From: Euclidia mi
Taxonomy: Eukaryota > Arthropoda > Insecta > Lepidoptera > Erebidae
NCBI GenBank assembly: GCA_944739405.2
Contig: OX123182.2
Span: 16,937,326-17,001,325 of the forward strand
Length of the DNA stretch: 64,000 bases
Direction: 5' to 3'
The notes beneath the pieces were generated by a model that had not been told where the DNA came from, ran no database searches, and saw only the letters and a list, made by a program, of their open reading frames with translations. Of this stretch, positions 1 through 9,986 are shown in pieces. Numbering within the stretch: the first letter of the stretch is position 1; each line of letters begins with the position of its first letter. Both the position numbers and the translations under genes were made by a program.

Positions 1-72
<72 letters not shown>
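1..72. repeat. (TA)n microsatellite
   Basis: Uninterrupted TA dinucleotide run at the window edge, so its true length is unknown. It abuts, and may have eaten into, a LINE coding remnant that starts at once after it. Confidence 0.98.
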
Positions 73-75
<3 letters not shown>

Positions 76-495
76 CATCTGTATATTCGTAAGAAAACAC
101 CCAGAGCTGTTTGAAAAATTTGGTGATTCGAAAAAAAGTAGAACTAGATATAAAAATAAGCTACGCTCACCGCAGATTAAATTAGAGGTCCTTAAGAAAA
201 ATGTTTATTGTATGTCCATTATAATTTTTAATAAGTTACCAGAAAATGTTAGTACCTTACCATTAACGTCATTTAAAAAAACATTACGTAAAATTCTTGC
301 AAACAAAAATTATTATTGTATAAAAGATTACCTAGAAGATAAGAATATAGGTAAGTATATATTAATACCCAACTAACACCAGCATAAGAAGCTGTATTTG
401 TACGTCTTGGCAGAATATGCAGAAAATCATTGACATAACACGTTTGTAACTACCATAATCTTGCAAATAAATGATTATTGATTGATTGATTGATT
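71..495 (+). pseudogene. LINE 3' end: C-terminus of a reverse-transcriptase ORF plus 3' UTR
   Basis: One frame stays open from the end of the TA run to a TAA at 374-376 (about 100 codons). It is basic and reads like the extreme C-terminus of insect non-LTR ORF2 proteins, with an RTRYKNKLRSPQ stretch, FNKLPENV and a final SFKKTLRKIL. About 120 nt later the sequence ends in an AATAAATGATT block and four to five ATTG units (about 466-495), the simple-repeat 3' tail common in CR1/Jockey-type LINEs. Everything upstream (endonuclease, RT core) is outside the window or replaced by the TA run. The ending suggests a relative of the longer LINE at 16-22 kb, but the clade is inferred. Confidence 0.6.
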
Positions 496-672
496 GAAAG
501 GGAGTTTAAATTAAGGCCCAGTTTGTTTGATTGTATTTATTCGGCAATCACTTTAATATCTTGCTATGAAATAATTCAAAGGAAGGATCAAATTACTAGG
601 TCTGTGAAAAAAATGTCTTTAAGAGGACATCTGGCAATCAAGCAATGGCAAAGGCTGATCAAAAATATAAAG
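496..672 (+). other. Open stretch ending in a consensus 5' splice site; possible exon
   Basis: I do not recognise this. Right after the ATTG tail a frame is open for about 60 codons, and the AAG at 670-672 is followed by GTAAGT, a perfect donor consensus. The peptide is mixed and slightly basic (a KKMSLRGHLAIKQWQRLIKN stretch), not low complexity. No convincing pyrimidine-rich acceptor precedes it, because the upstream sequence is the LINE tail. It could be a host exon, a transposon piece or chance. Confidence 0.15.
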
Positions 673-726
673 GTAAGTTTATCACTACGTAAATATAATT
701 CAAATCAAAAGCTGACATCCATATAA

Positions 727-1908
727 TTCCTAAAGTGTTAATTGTTTCTATAAAAGGAGAGTATGACAGTATGACTGTAAGTATAAGTACCTCTATGAGT
801 ATTTCTAAGCAAACATTTTTTTTTGTGTTTTTATTCATGTCCTAAAGAAAATCTAATGGTACACATGACATAACCTCAAAGAGAAAATCTGCCCAAAAAC
901 TGTCAAACATCTATGCTTATAAAATTAATTTTATGAGTATATTGAAAACTGCACTACACAACGTTTTCATATGTACGTAGAACAAATACGCCGTCATTAA
1001 CGGGACTGGTGCCATGTTCCACTTTTCCCCAAGTTACCTTTCCATTACTCTATTATGATGAGCGAATGTTTTGTCGTTTGCACGCCTCTCTGCCTGCATT
1101 ATACTGTTTTGTTATACTTTTAATAAAAAAATAAATATTTTTACTTGATACTTTTATGAAACACGGCTCCTTAACGGTTCGCTTGCGTCATTTGGAGGCA
1201 CTCAAATGTATTCTTTAGCTTGAATTTAATATTCAAATATGTATAATACTAAGGAATGATCTCCAAGTAGCTGAGTTTCAGTGTAATCGAATAAGTCTTT
1301 AGGTTCCTGGATAAAGTAATTATTATGCATTCGATTTTTCGGTGCACAGGATCTAAATAAAATATTCTGTTAGCAAGACTGTTCCTTTCAACCAAACAAA
1401 CTAAATGAGCAATCTAAATGATGGTTATATCGCATCATCACACGCATTTTATTTAGAGTATTAAATATAAGTGCTTCATAGTGTGGTTGATAAAATATTT
1501 CCGGGAAAATAATAGTCACAACAAAGAGAAACACAATGCACATCGTTTGGTACTGCAACGGACTTAATATTGCATCGGATAAGACAAAGACAAGTTCTAA
1601 ATTAGTGTAATCAAGATATATAATAGTCATTAGTCCCCTATATCTTCATTAATTCAATAATTTCAAGCCAAGGGTAGAATCTCTGTCTTAATATAGCGTA
1701 TTGGAATCGTAAATCTCAACGCTCTATTTATATAATTACCTTTGACTTTGCTAATTTGGTTTGGGTCTCCTCTTTACCTCAGTTTTAAGTTAATAAAATC
1801 CATTGGAACCAAACGTTATACGACAATCTAATCTAATTTATTAATTTAGATTTATTCCTAGTGCAGAATTTATTTATTCTAAAATCAATGAAACTTCTTT
1901 TTTTATAT
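727..1908. other. AT-rich stretch, nothing recognised
   Basis: No long open frame with recognisable motifs, no terminal inverted repeats and no tRNA boxes seen. Confidence 0.6.
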
Positions 1909-2142
1909 TCTACCACATTCACACAACACCATCTAGTCCCAAACTAAGCAGAGCTTGTACTATGGGTATTAGATAATGGATAAACATACATACATATATA
2001 CTTTTTTTTTGTAAATACATACATATTATACATAGAAACATCCAGACCAAGACAAACATCCATGTTCATGCACACAAATGTTTGACTTGTAATGTTCGGC
2101 GTAGTAGTCGCTTACACTCCCGCTGCGCCAACCGGTCGTCAA
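1909..2142 (-). mobile_element. SINE-A copy 1 (tRNA-derived, internally deleted)
   Basis: Read on the minus strand this matches the copies at 24968-25214 (minus) and 48557-48780 (plus): a tRNA-like head, a body with CATGAACATGGATGTTTGTC, an AATATGTATGTATTT region and a tail containing TAGTACAAGCTCTGC. The head starts at 2142 with the A-box side (GACGACCGGTTGGCGC). The segment holding the pol III B box is replaced by a shorter unrelated stretch around 2080-2100, so this copy cannot be transcribed from its own internal promoter. The element is too short for coding capacity and would depend on LINE machinery. Confidence 0.8.
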
Positions 2143-3680
2143 AATGATATTTCGATCGTATAACAGATACGCTATTGCTGCTACAATCATTTGACAATCA
2201 TGTAACAGAATTCTTGTTTAGTTAAACCATGCGTACCAACATGCCATTATGGGTAAATATGCAGATTCTAGTCCAAATAGGTATTGGCATTTGCCGTCGA
2301 AAATGCTGATATTTCAACTAGCACAAGGCAATAATGAGAAGTTATTTGAAAGCAATCATTCAGGCATATCGATATATATGTACTAATTTAGGCATATCGC
2401 ACAATGCCTACATTTTTACGGTGGGTATACTATTCGCACTGCTAATTTTGGATATACGAATGACATAGTTATGTATGCAGCCGTGGCCACCTCAGTGTTT
2501 GTCACTGCGCCCGAGTGTTGTGAGCTCGGCAATCCTCATACGGGGCAACACTTTGTAGGCTAGACATTTTTTTGTATTGAGTCTGGGTCTGATTGTTGAA
2601 TGTTTATCAAAGTCCCGCGATGCAAAATGTATTTAAGTGCAACGTGGCGAATGATAATGTCGAACTTATGTCCAACAAAAGTATTACATACAATACTTAT
2701 TGTCATTCGCCACGTTCTGAGACACACTTTCATCTAGATTATAAAGTCGATCAACGACCTGGTAACAACCAGACTGACAAAGCTGTTGGATGCGAACGGC
2801 CCAAAATGGATCTGACTGGAAACTTTTGGGGCGGTTTATGGCCAAAAGTGATATAATATGGTAATCGTCTTGTAAGCTGAAATAAAAAGAACAGTTTTAA
2901 AATAGTGATACAGAATTCAAAATATTTTAGCGAGTCTTAATCGCGTAAAATTAACTTATTTTAGGTATAAATATCTATTTGTTTCCAAAGTTTCGATCGT
3001 CTTGCACCGATCGTGGTCACGGAGAGACAGAATGTGTGGTAAAATTTGGTTCAGAAGACTTCGGTACCACGACGACGTTGTTTAATTACTTGGATTAGAC
3101 ATCAAATTGTCACAGGTCTTCTTTCGGGAACATTTCCAGGCTCCGTGTTGCTAATTGGAACTACATATTTTAAAAGCATAGTCCTTTTAAAGGGTCACTC
3201 GACACAGATAGGGATCTATGCATGCACATCCCATTGAAGCATAAGCTGGGCAATATTAAAAAGAAAACACTACATGTACGCGTTTGACCCACCGTAATTT
3301 AAATGTAACATATTGTAATATCTAAGCTGCTTGCCACCGCAAGAGTAAAGGGTAACAAAGCAGGTTTACATCAACGTTACAAGCCCCGTGACGCTCCCCT
3401 ACCATGGTTACGAGAATTATGGGGGATAAGGAACAGACAGCGTTAAGGTAGCGATCATACTGTGTGTTTACGGTAAACATTGATGCAAAACATATGAGGG
3501 AGGTGTTTGTGTAACATGAGTAGCGACGAGAAAAGGATATTTTTTATTCTTTTTTTAAGACCACGTTATCATGAGGATATAGGCAAAAAATGGTTTTGCG
3601 CAATAATAAGTAGAGACGACTATGACCAGCGATCAGTAAGAGCAGGGTGAACGGTGGATTAAAATATTAAAAAACAAACT
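2143..3680. other. AT-rich spacer with a dispersed repeat fragment
   Basis: No gene seen. About 2925-2990 (a TCTTAATCGCGTAAAATT motif followed by a GTATAAATATCTATTTGT motif) recurs at about 14022-14082 and 38258-38318, so it belongs to a dispersed repeat. A hairpin at 2641-2716 is listed separately. Confidence 0.5.
2641..2716. repeat. Inverted repeat, 14-nt perfect arms
   Basis: AACGTGGCGAATGA (2641-2654) is exactly complementary to 2703-2716, with a 48-nt loop that has its own small AAGTATT/AATACTT palindrome. No paralogous copy is present to show how it arose. Confidence 0.8.
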
Positions 3681-3692
3681 AAATCTCACCTT

Positions 3693-4148
3693 TTTTGTTT
3701 AGGTGTCGGGTTGGAAAATCCTCATGAAGCCCAAAAGCCAGATGGTCATGCGGGCCCCGAACAAAACCCCCTTGGCGGCGGATAAAGGTGTTGGGCTCCG
3801 CCGCCAAAACACCCAGCGGCCACAGAGGATATGGAGGACGGCAACGCAACACCGCATCTCCTCTTCCTCTGCGGCCCTACCGCGACGCAACGATGGTGCG
3901 CCCCCATTTGGTCGCGGGAGATAGGGCGCGCGGCAACGCAACACCGACACGCGTCCCATGACCGCGTCCGACTGCGAGGGACAGTTCTCCGACTGCGAGG
4001 GACAGAAGAACTGTCCCTCGCATCCTCACTCGCATCGCACCTTTGGACGCATCCTGTGCAGGCCCCCGTCAAGCCCAGCTTCACCGTGGGTGACCTAACC
4101 ACGGTTACTGAGCCCCCCGACCACGACAAGGTGATCCGGGGGAAAACC
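3693..4148 (-). mobile_element. GC-rich retroposed insertion with 12-bp target-site duplication
   Basis: A sharply GC-rich block in an AT-rich setting, flanked by the direct repeat AAATCTCACCTT (3681-3692 and 4149-4160). The left repeat runs into TTTTTTGTTTAGG, which on the minus strand is the short poly(A) end of a retroposed sequence, so the insertion is read on the minus strand with its 3' end at the left. Inside is a tandem duplication of a CCGACTGCGAGGGACAG motif around 3967-4006. Several overlapping open frames exist on both strands, as expected from high GC, and none has a recognisable domain. It is probably a 5'-truncated LINE end or a LINE-mobilised transcript; the source family is not identified. 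Confidence 0.7.
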
Positions 4149-5086
4149 AAATCTCACCTTGCCAAATTTTTACATGCCATGTAATAAGGCGAATAACCAT
4201 GCAAACTACATGTACAAAAAGTCAAAAGTAATTAATTAATTGTGAAAATTCATCAATCTAACGAACGTGCAGTATTTCTCGAAATTTGTCTGTCTCTAGT
4301 GTTTCAACTACAAGGTATTAATACTGGTCACTCAACGCCGCGCAGGTGAGTGTTGAGTGTTTGATTTTTACAGAAGACAACATTATATGTGACCCTTGAT
4401 GCAGGATTTAATCCTAGTGAGGCAAAATTACCTTTAAAATAATATGAGAAGTAACAAAAACTACCAATCCCATGAATTCTTGCTACCCAACCAAACGTTC
4501 ACCAAAGATGAAACATGCACTGAATCTTTTGTGTAACTGTTTCTGTTGAATGTTGCTTTTGATAAGTTTTATCGTTCGTTCGAAAGGTTGCAGGGAGGCT
4601 GATAGCTCTGACATGCCGATCACTGTCAGCCGTGACGTCGTTGGGAAATGACGTTGTTACTTTTGGGGGGCGAATAAAACGATATTTCGCATAAGGAAAT
4701 GTGTTCAGATCTGATGTAAGTTAGTACATGTATAGTTTAGCAGATATGTACTTTAATAATATGTACCTATGTAACACGCAAATAAAGCTGAAGTTATTTT
4801 TGTTAATCTTGATGTTTCGGCATAAGTTGCACTAGCGATAGTCACGGGATTACTCACAATGAAATTAATATTAGAACTTAAGACGATTTTTAAATAATTA
4901 ATATTTGTTCGGCTCATATAGTTAATTCAAAAATATTAAGTATAATCCTTACTTTTATAAACAATTCATGATGTAAGTAAGTATTTCTTTATAAACTGCC
5001 AGTGTAATTCAGACTAAAAGTAAGTCCGATATCAACCTTAGCAATATAAACATTCAGCAATCCAATCACCGCCTATTAGACTGGAA

Positions 5087-5155
5087 GCAGCGATAGCCAA
5101 GTCAAGAGACCTACAGATTTCTACGCACAATGTCTCGGATTCAAACCCACGCTGC
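5087..5155 (+). mobile_element. SINE-C-like tRNA-derived head
   Basis: GCAGCGATAGCC at the 5' end, a GGATTCAAACCC B-box-like motif near the 3' end, and GCAGCG pairing with the terminal CGCTGC as a 6-bp acceptor-like stem. The same GCAGCGATAG start occurs on the minus strand in both duplication units near 27.4/41.2 kb and 36.4/58.8 kb. The body downstream is not clearly shared, so the 3' limit is uncertain. Confidence 0.4.
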
Positions 5156-5611
5156 AGACCACTCACTTTTCAAAGATATGTACTTACTTATTAAATTGTT
5201 AATTATCTTTTACTAATGGTGAAGGAATGGAGCCTGTGTCGCGAAGGATTCTCCACAGACAGGTCAGGGTTAAAACATTAAAGTTAAACCTATAAAAGCC
5301 AGTTCTTTCTAAAAACATTTACAAATAAAAGCGAGCGTTCACACTTCACAGCATTAAGTCGCCGTCGACTTTTAAGAGTTTTAAGTCATGTCAAAACATT
5401 CGTCGCTCGGAGGACGGAGCTCGAGGGCGGGAAGTATCGGGGTCGAAGTTAGACCAACTTTTATAGGCGTATTTGTAGTTGTTGTTCAACCATTGCGATG
5501 TTTTAATGTCGCTAAATCTTTGCCAATACGCGACTTTGTTCTGCGTTTTATTTGACTTAGATATGCATGATGGGTTTATGATAAGTGACGTGTAGGAAAA
5601 ACATTGTTGTG

Positions 5612-5671
5612 TTACTGTTACAGCAGTTTGGTTATAGTTATCGAACTATAACCAAACTGCTGTAACAGTAA
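5612..5671. repeat. Perfect hairpin, 27-nt arms, 6-nt loop
   Basis: Arms 5612-5638 and 5645-5671 are exact reverse complements separated by TATCGA. No flanking duplication or transposon terminus is evident. It resembles the copy-specific hairpins at 26.9, 28.1, 31.4 and 57.2 kb. Confidence 0.95.
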
Positions 5672-6287
5672 AATAATCGTATTTTATTTATTATTTTAGA
5701 CTAGCTCAAAGAACTGGGGCAGGAAGGTTTTAGAGTAGTAGAATATTAGCCTTTCTACAGAAGGAATGTCGTCTGAGCTACGCAACCCAAAGGGATAGCG
5801 ATATTCCACAGCAAAGACCAGTATCAGTTTGTTTGTGGGTACTGACTCCCCATAATGACTGTGAATGATCTTTATGGCAGGTGGGACCAACGGTTTATTA
5901 ACGTGCTCAAGCATGGGGCAAGCTAGTGGTCTTCTGACACAAGTATTTCGATGCTTAAAAGAAGGTCTCCGAAACGTTTTTGTAAGAATTGTTGATGGAA
6001 ATAAAAGTATTAAAAAAAGCTATGATAAGCCATTTAAGTCGTTCATAGGCAACATTGAAAAGCAAGAGGTTTGCGCTATATCAGCGTAGATTTGCATCCC
6101 ATAATAACGCTTGAAGTCCCCCGTTAACAGATTTGCAGTATACTAACCATTTTACGTTGTTTAGAAGGTAACAGCTTTAGGAGTAGAAATAAAAGAGAAA
6201 GAAAACGGCCTCATATTTTGGTATATTTCGTAACACCTTCGAGGTTCGAATTATAACTTACAATACTTACCTACATACTAAACACAT

Positions 6288-6541
6288 TTTTTTATATTTT
6301 TTTATTTTTAGACTCACGCCTCTATCCCCGAAGGGGTAGGCATAGGTGTAATATTACACCCACACTTCGCCATGAATTTTTAGGTCCCACGTAATAGGGG
6401 GCGAGCCTATTGCCGTTACCGGGCACATTACCAGACTCCGTGCTGCTACTGAGAATTCGGAAAAACCCAGTAACACTTTTGCCCGACCCGGGACCTCTGA
6501 TCAGCAGTCGCATACGCTATCCACTGGACCACGCAGACAGT
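6288..6541 (-). mobile_element. SINE-B copy 1 (full length)
   Basis: On the minus strand it begins with a tRNA-like head (CTGCGTGGTCCAGTGGATAG, then a GCGACTGCTGATC motif and a CCCGGG block), continues through GTTACTGGGTTTTTCC and GTGCCCGGTAACGGCAATAG, and ends in CCTACCCCTTCGGGGAT, GGCGTGAG and an A/T-rich tail. The B-box segment is degraded compared with GGTTCGATTCCC in the copies at 14.2 and 40.7 kb. Flanking near-direct repeats CTAAACACAT (6278-6287) and CTAACACAT (6542-6550) look like the target-site duplication. Confidence 0.88.
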
Positions 6542-6550
6542 CTAACACAT

Positions 6551-7921
6551 ATTCACCTTTAATAAAAGAATACCTAGTAGCCCTTCGCCTGCGGCTCCTC
6601 CTGCGTAAATTATTCACCTAAATTCATCAGTTTTTTGAAGTTGAGTTTATCGTGTTCACTGCTCATACGGACAGATAGAAGAAAAGGGTAGGTACTTCAT
6701 TTTGTCATATTATTATGTCTAGATTACACATATAATTTCTCAGAACACATAAGCATCGCAAAATATAGGTATATATATCGGTACTGTCAAATTTTATATC
6801 TATATCTTGGAGCAGTAAAGTGTAAAGAATTCAAAACGTCGGCGAGTACCTAATAAATAAGAAAATTGTTTCTAGATCATCCGGGATTATTATCGAGGTA
6901 AAACCAATATAACGCGATAAAATCCGTAAACTGTATGTATAATTTCAATGTGTAAGTAATATTCGCGTAAACCAAAGAAGATATTATGTCAACCAGTACC
7001 CACATTGATAAATATTATTTAAAAGCTCTATGCTTTTCGCAGTTATTAGGTACCTATTTAAATATTTCTCACCAAAGTTACCTATGGCGAAATATAAAAA
7101 AACGGTACGCACCTATAATTTCCACTGTTTTTATACCAACTGACGGCAGTCACACTCAAAAATGTTCCTGTTGTGGCACACAAAACCGACGATATTTTAA
7201 AATATTTTTATACTTTTACGATTTGTACACATACATATTATGTTTCTTTATTTAACGGGTGTATGTAGTGTAATTTATTAAAAATAAAGGTTACATGCCT
7301 CTTATTTGCCCCGAAGTTTACACCAGCCGTGGTTGTGTTTTATTGTAGTAAGGTGATTAAATTACTTATATTTATATCGAAAATATTACATTTTATTGAG
7401 ATAAACTTAAACGATTGAATGTGAATTTACGTCGTCAGCTTTTCGTTTTATCTAAATAAGTTTGTAACAAACTGCGAGTGTGTGCGTGATCGCTAAAACC
7501 AAACTCAAGGCCAAGGTCGTGAGTGGCAACTAATTCGTAAAACACATCCAATCGCGTCTTTACTCTTTAACAATCAGAACAGAGTGTGCAATACTCTGAG
7601 TTATGTGATTTTGTCGTTCATTATTTGTAAAAACCTGCGTCACATAAATATTTTATCTTTCTAAAAGTAGTAAAAATAGTACAATAATAAATAAAAAAGT
7701 ACAATAAATAATAATACCTATAGCACAGAATATATACAAGTACTAAAGTACCTATAGTATGTTTTCGATATTTCCTTATTCTGTCATGCCGCTGGAAATT
7801 AAATTAACCAGGTTTTGTAAGACTCACAATAGTATTTTAATATCTAAATACTTTGCCGTTGCAACGCTATAAAGGATATAAATAAAAATAATACAATAAT
7901 AAAAAATTGCATCGGAATAAT
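6551..7921. other. AT-rich sequence, nothing recognised
   Basis: No transposon ends, RNA genes or supported coding regions seen. A short hydrophobic open frame around 6986-7255 lacks any recognisable motif. Confidence 0.5.
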
Positions 7922-7931
7922 GAAAAAGACT

Positions 7932-8015
7932 GACTCGTGAAGGTTTTGAACCTCCGCCCTCCGATGGTCAAGCATTAGTTTATATCGGCGCTCTAACCTA
8001 CTGAGCTAACGAGTC
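7932..8015 (-). tRNA. tRNA-like cloverleaf with enlarged anticodon loop (tRNA, pseudogene or SINE head)
   Basis: The minus strand folds as a cloverleaf: a perfect 7-bp acceptor stem GACTCGT/ACGAGTC, D stem GCTC/GAGC, 5-bp anticodon stem CCGAT/ATCGG and T arm GGAGG-TTCAAAA-CCTTC with one G-T pair. A box (TAGCTCAGTAGG) and B box (GGTTCAAAACC) fit the pol III consensus, and a TTTTT terminator lies just downstream (7922-7929). The anticodon loop is 18 nt instead of 7, as if an intron of about 11 nt were present, so the anticodon is uncertain. No SINE body follows and no second copy was noticed in the window. Insects have intron-bearing tRNAs, but I cannot match this to Tyr, Leu-CAA or Ile-TAT by eye. 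Confidence 0.4.
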
Positions 8016-8459
8016 TTACTCACTAGTTGTAAAAACATCGACGGCTATCCGCCAAATGACGTCATCAGGCGTCATTATGAGTCGAGGTGAGCCAAGGAAT
8101 GACTCATTGTTTGTGAATCACGATCCTCTGTCGTGTTTTTTATTTTAATAGTGTAACTGTGACGCACCTATCTGTTTGAATAGGATTGTTACGATCTATC
8201 TATTCATATTATTATGGTGGATGTAACTATAAGTTGTGGTCATTCAGTATATTTTTCGTAGCCTTGAAATTTATTTGGAGCATATTTTAGTTTATAGTCG
8301 TAAACGATTTGTGACGCGATTAAGATTATAAGCAGGCGTGGTTTACAACATTAATTAGATCGTATGAGTTTTTAGTACGTTCTAGCCATCACAGCTTTGG
8401 GTCCGCTGTCTCACACGCCATACAAACATCGTAGTCCAAATACTCCACTTCATTTTCGA

Positions 8460-8671
8460 CTAGCTGCACCTGCGGTTACACCCGCTTTATTTAGGGCTAC
8501 TGCTCCGCGCCCGCCGTGCCATACGTGATGTTATATAGCCTATAGCTTTTCTGGATAAATTGTCAATCCAGCACAAAATAAATAATTTAAATCGAACTCG
8601 TAGTACCTAAGATAAGCGCGTTCAACCAAATAAAACAAAAACCCTCGACAACTTTATAATATTAGTATAGA
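8460..8671 (-). mobile_element. Short non-autonomous Helitron
   Basis: On the minus strand it runs from TCTATACTAATATTATAAAG to GGTGTAACCGCAGGTGCAGC and CTAG, between A and T as Helitrons insert. The same kind of TC...TAATATTATAAAG start is seen in the copies at 23.15 and 30.33 kb. At 212 bp it has no coding capacity and would need Rep/helicase in trans. No target-site duplication is expected. Confidence 0.8.
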
Positions 8672-9020
8672 TGGTGTACAATTGTACATTTATATTAATC
8701 ACTCTTAAAAAACTACTACTATCGTTTTATCGGTCTCTCCTCAGTGTCAAAGACTTCTGGTATGTTTCATGACATATAACTACTATATATAGTTAACAGG
8801 TACCTAACACTACTCAGCCACCAATAGAACTTGGGACCACTAAGGGCCGATTTTTCAATCCTCAGTTAAAGAGTCGAATAACTATTCCACTGATAAAATT
8901 AGGCTGTTTAATAGTCCGTTAAACTTGTGTCAATTTTTCAATAGTGTTTTATTACGTGGGAAACTATCTGTCCGAATAACAGAATCGTACCTGTCACTAA
9001 CTTCAGAGAGGTGGAACAAA
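8672..9020. other. Spacer with a partial MITE-like repeat
   Basis: About 8844-8895 contains GGGCCGATTTTTCAATCC, a motif I associate with a widespread lepidopteran inverted-repeat element. Only one end is visible before the next Helitron, so it is a fragment at best. Confidence 0.3.
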
Positions 9021-9227
9021 TCTTAATATATAAAATCCTTGCGTTACTGACTGACTGACAGACACGCTACAGCCGAAACTACTGGGCGCAGGAAGCTGAA
9101 ATTTGGCATGTATGTTCCTTAAGGACCGTAGGGATGCACTAAGAAGGGATTTCCCGAAATTCCCACGGGATCAGCATAAACGGGTAAATTTTAATAAAAT
9201 GCAGGCGTAGCTGCTGGCGTCCTCTAG
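9021..9227 (+). mobile_element. Short non-autonomous Helitron
   Basis: Begins TCTTAATATATAAAATCC after an A and ends GGCGTCCTCTAG before a T, the Helitron pattern. It has a TGACTGACTGACAGAC run near the 5' end. About 207 bp and non-coding. Confidence 0.78.
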
Positions 9228-9246
9228 TATATCATAAAAGTGCATG

Positions 9247-9312
9247 TTAGAGCAGGACAGGAAATTAGAGCAGGACAGGAAATAGAAGCTTTATTTCCTG
9301 TCCTTCTCTAAC
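9247..9312. repeat. Tandem plus inverted short repeat
   Basis: TTAGAGCAGGACAGGAAA occurs twice in direct succession (9247-9264, 9265-9282) and then almost exactly inverted (9294-9312, one difference). The second and third units form a hairpin with a short loop. Either a replication-slippage product or the end of a small foldback element. Confidence 0.85.
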
Positions 9313-9432
9313 TGTCAAAATGATGGTTGTCATTATTTCATGGTTATGTTGGTTTACGTATGTTTGGACTGTGGTATTTTGCGGAATTTGTGAATGTTGT
9401 GCTGTTCGTTTTCAATCAAAAATATATTATAA

Positions 9433-9635
9433 CTAGCTTTTGCCCGCGGCTTCGCACGCGTTAAATTCGGAGTAGCACAAATATACTTTCAGTCTCAAGT
9501 TGTGTGAAGACACTCCTGATTACTCTAAAGACTTCAGAAACAATATAGGGTACAAAGTAACACGGTCAGCATTCATGACATTATCTACCGAAAGGTACAT
9601 AATAACATCACCTTGCATACAGACAAATTGGGATC
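9433..9635 (-). mobile_element. Helitron 3' end fragment
   Basis: Minus-strand reading ends GAAGCCGCGGGCAAAAGCTAG followed by T, a typical lepidopteran Helitron 3' end with a GC-rich hairpin. The 5' end is not visible; the element appears cut by the LINE starting near 9638. Confidence 0.6.
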
Positions 9636-9637
9636 GG

Positions 9638-9781
9638 GGAGATGGGCCTCGTTAGCTTTGGTTTGCAACCTGTCTAGGAGAAGGAAAACTCCGAAATTAA
9701 GCCAAACGTTCGGGGAGATGGGCCTCGTTAGCCTTGGTTGGCAACCTGTCTAGGAGAAGGAAAACTCCGAAATTAAACCAA
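9638..9781 (+). repeat. Two tandem LINE 5' monomers of about 75 bp
   Basis: GGGGAGATGGGCCTCGTTAG starts both units (about 9638 and 9713), and each continues through AACCTGTCTAGGAGAAGGA and CTCCGAAATTAA with few differences. Tandem monomers at a LINE 5' end usually carry the internal promoter; that role is inferred. Confidence 0.9.
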
Positions 9782-9986
9782 CTTTCAGAGAGTATACCCG
9801 ACACAAAACCCCGATCTAAGGTGTAAACCAACCCGTGCCGAGAGATTCGTGGCCAGAGGGTAAGCTGGTCGCAAACGAAGGGTGCCTGTGTTGGTGGTTA
9901 CAGGGCACAGCTGATATTCCGCCTTACCCCCGTAAAGGGCTCTGCGGGGATGTACAGTCTAGATCCCTAAATCTCGTGGAAACACT

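Larger units (their letters stand above)
4161..6277. other. Intergenic-like sequence, no gene recognised
   Basis: Mostly AT-rich unique-looking sequence with scattered short open frames and no motifs. It contains a SINE-C-like head (5087-5155) and a perfect hairpin (5612-5671), listed separately. Confidence 0.5.

Noticed and set aside
1388..1630. 80-codon hydrophobic minus-strand frame
   Set aside because: Isolated, AT-rich, no motif or context.
3699..4184. Several overlapping frames on both strands of the GC-rich insert
   Set aside because: High GC lowers stop frequency; no motif, and the frames cross the insertion boundaries.
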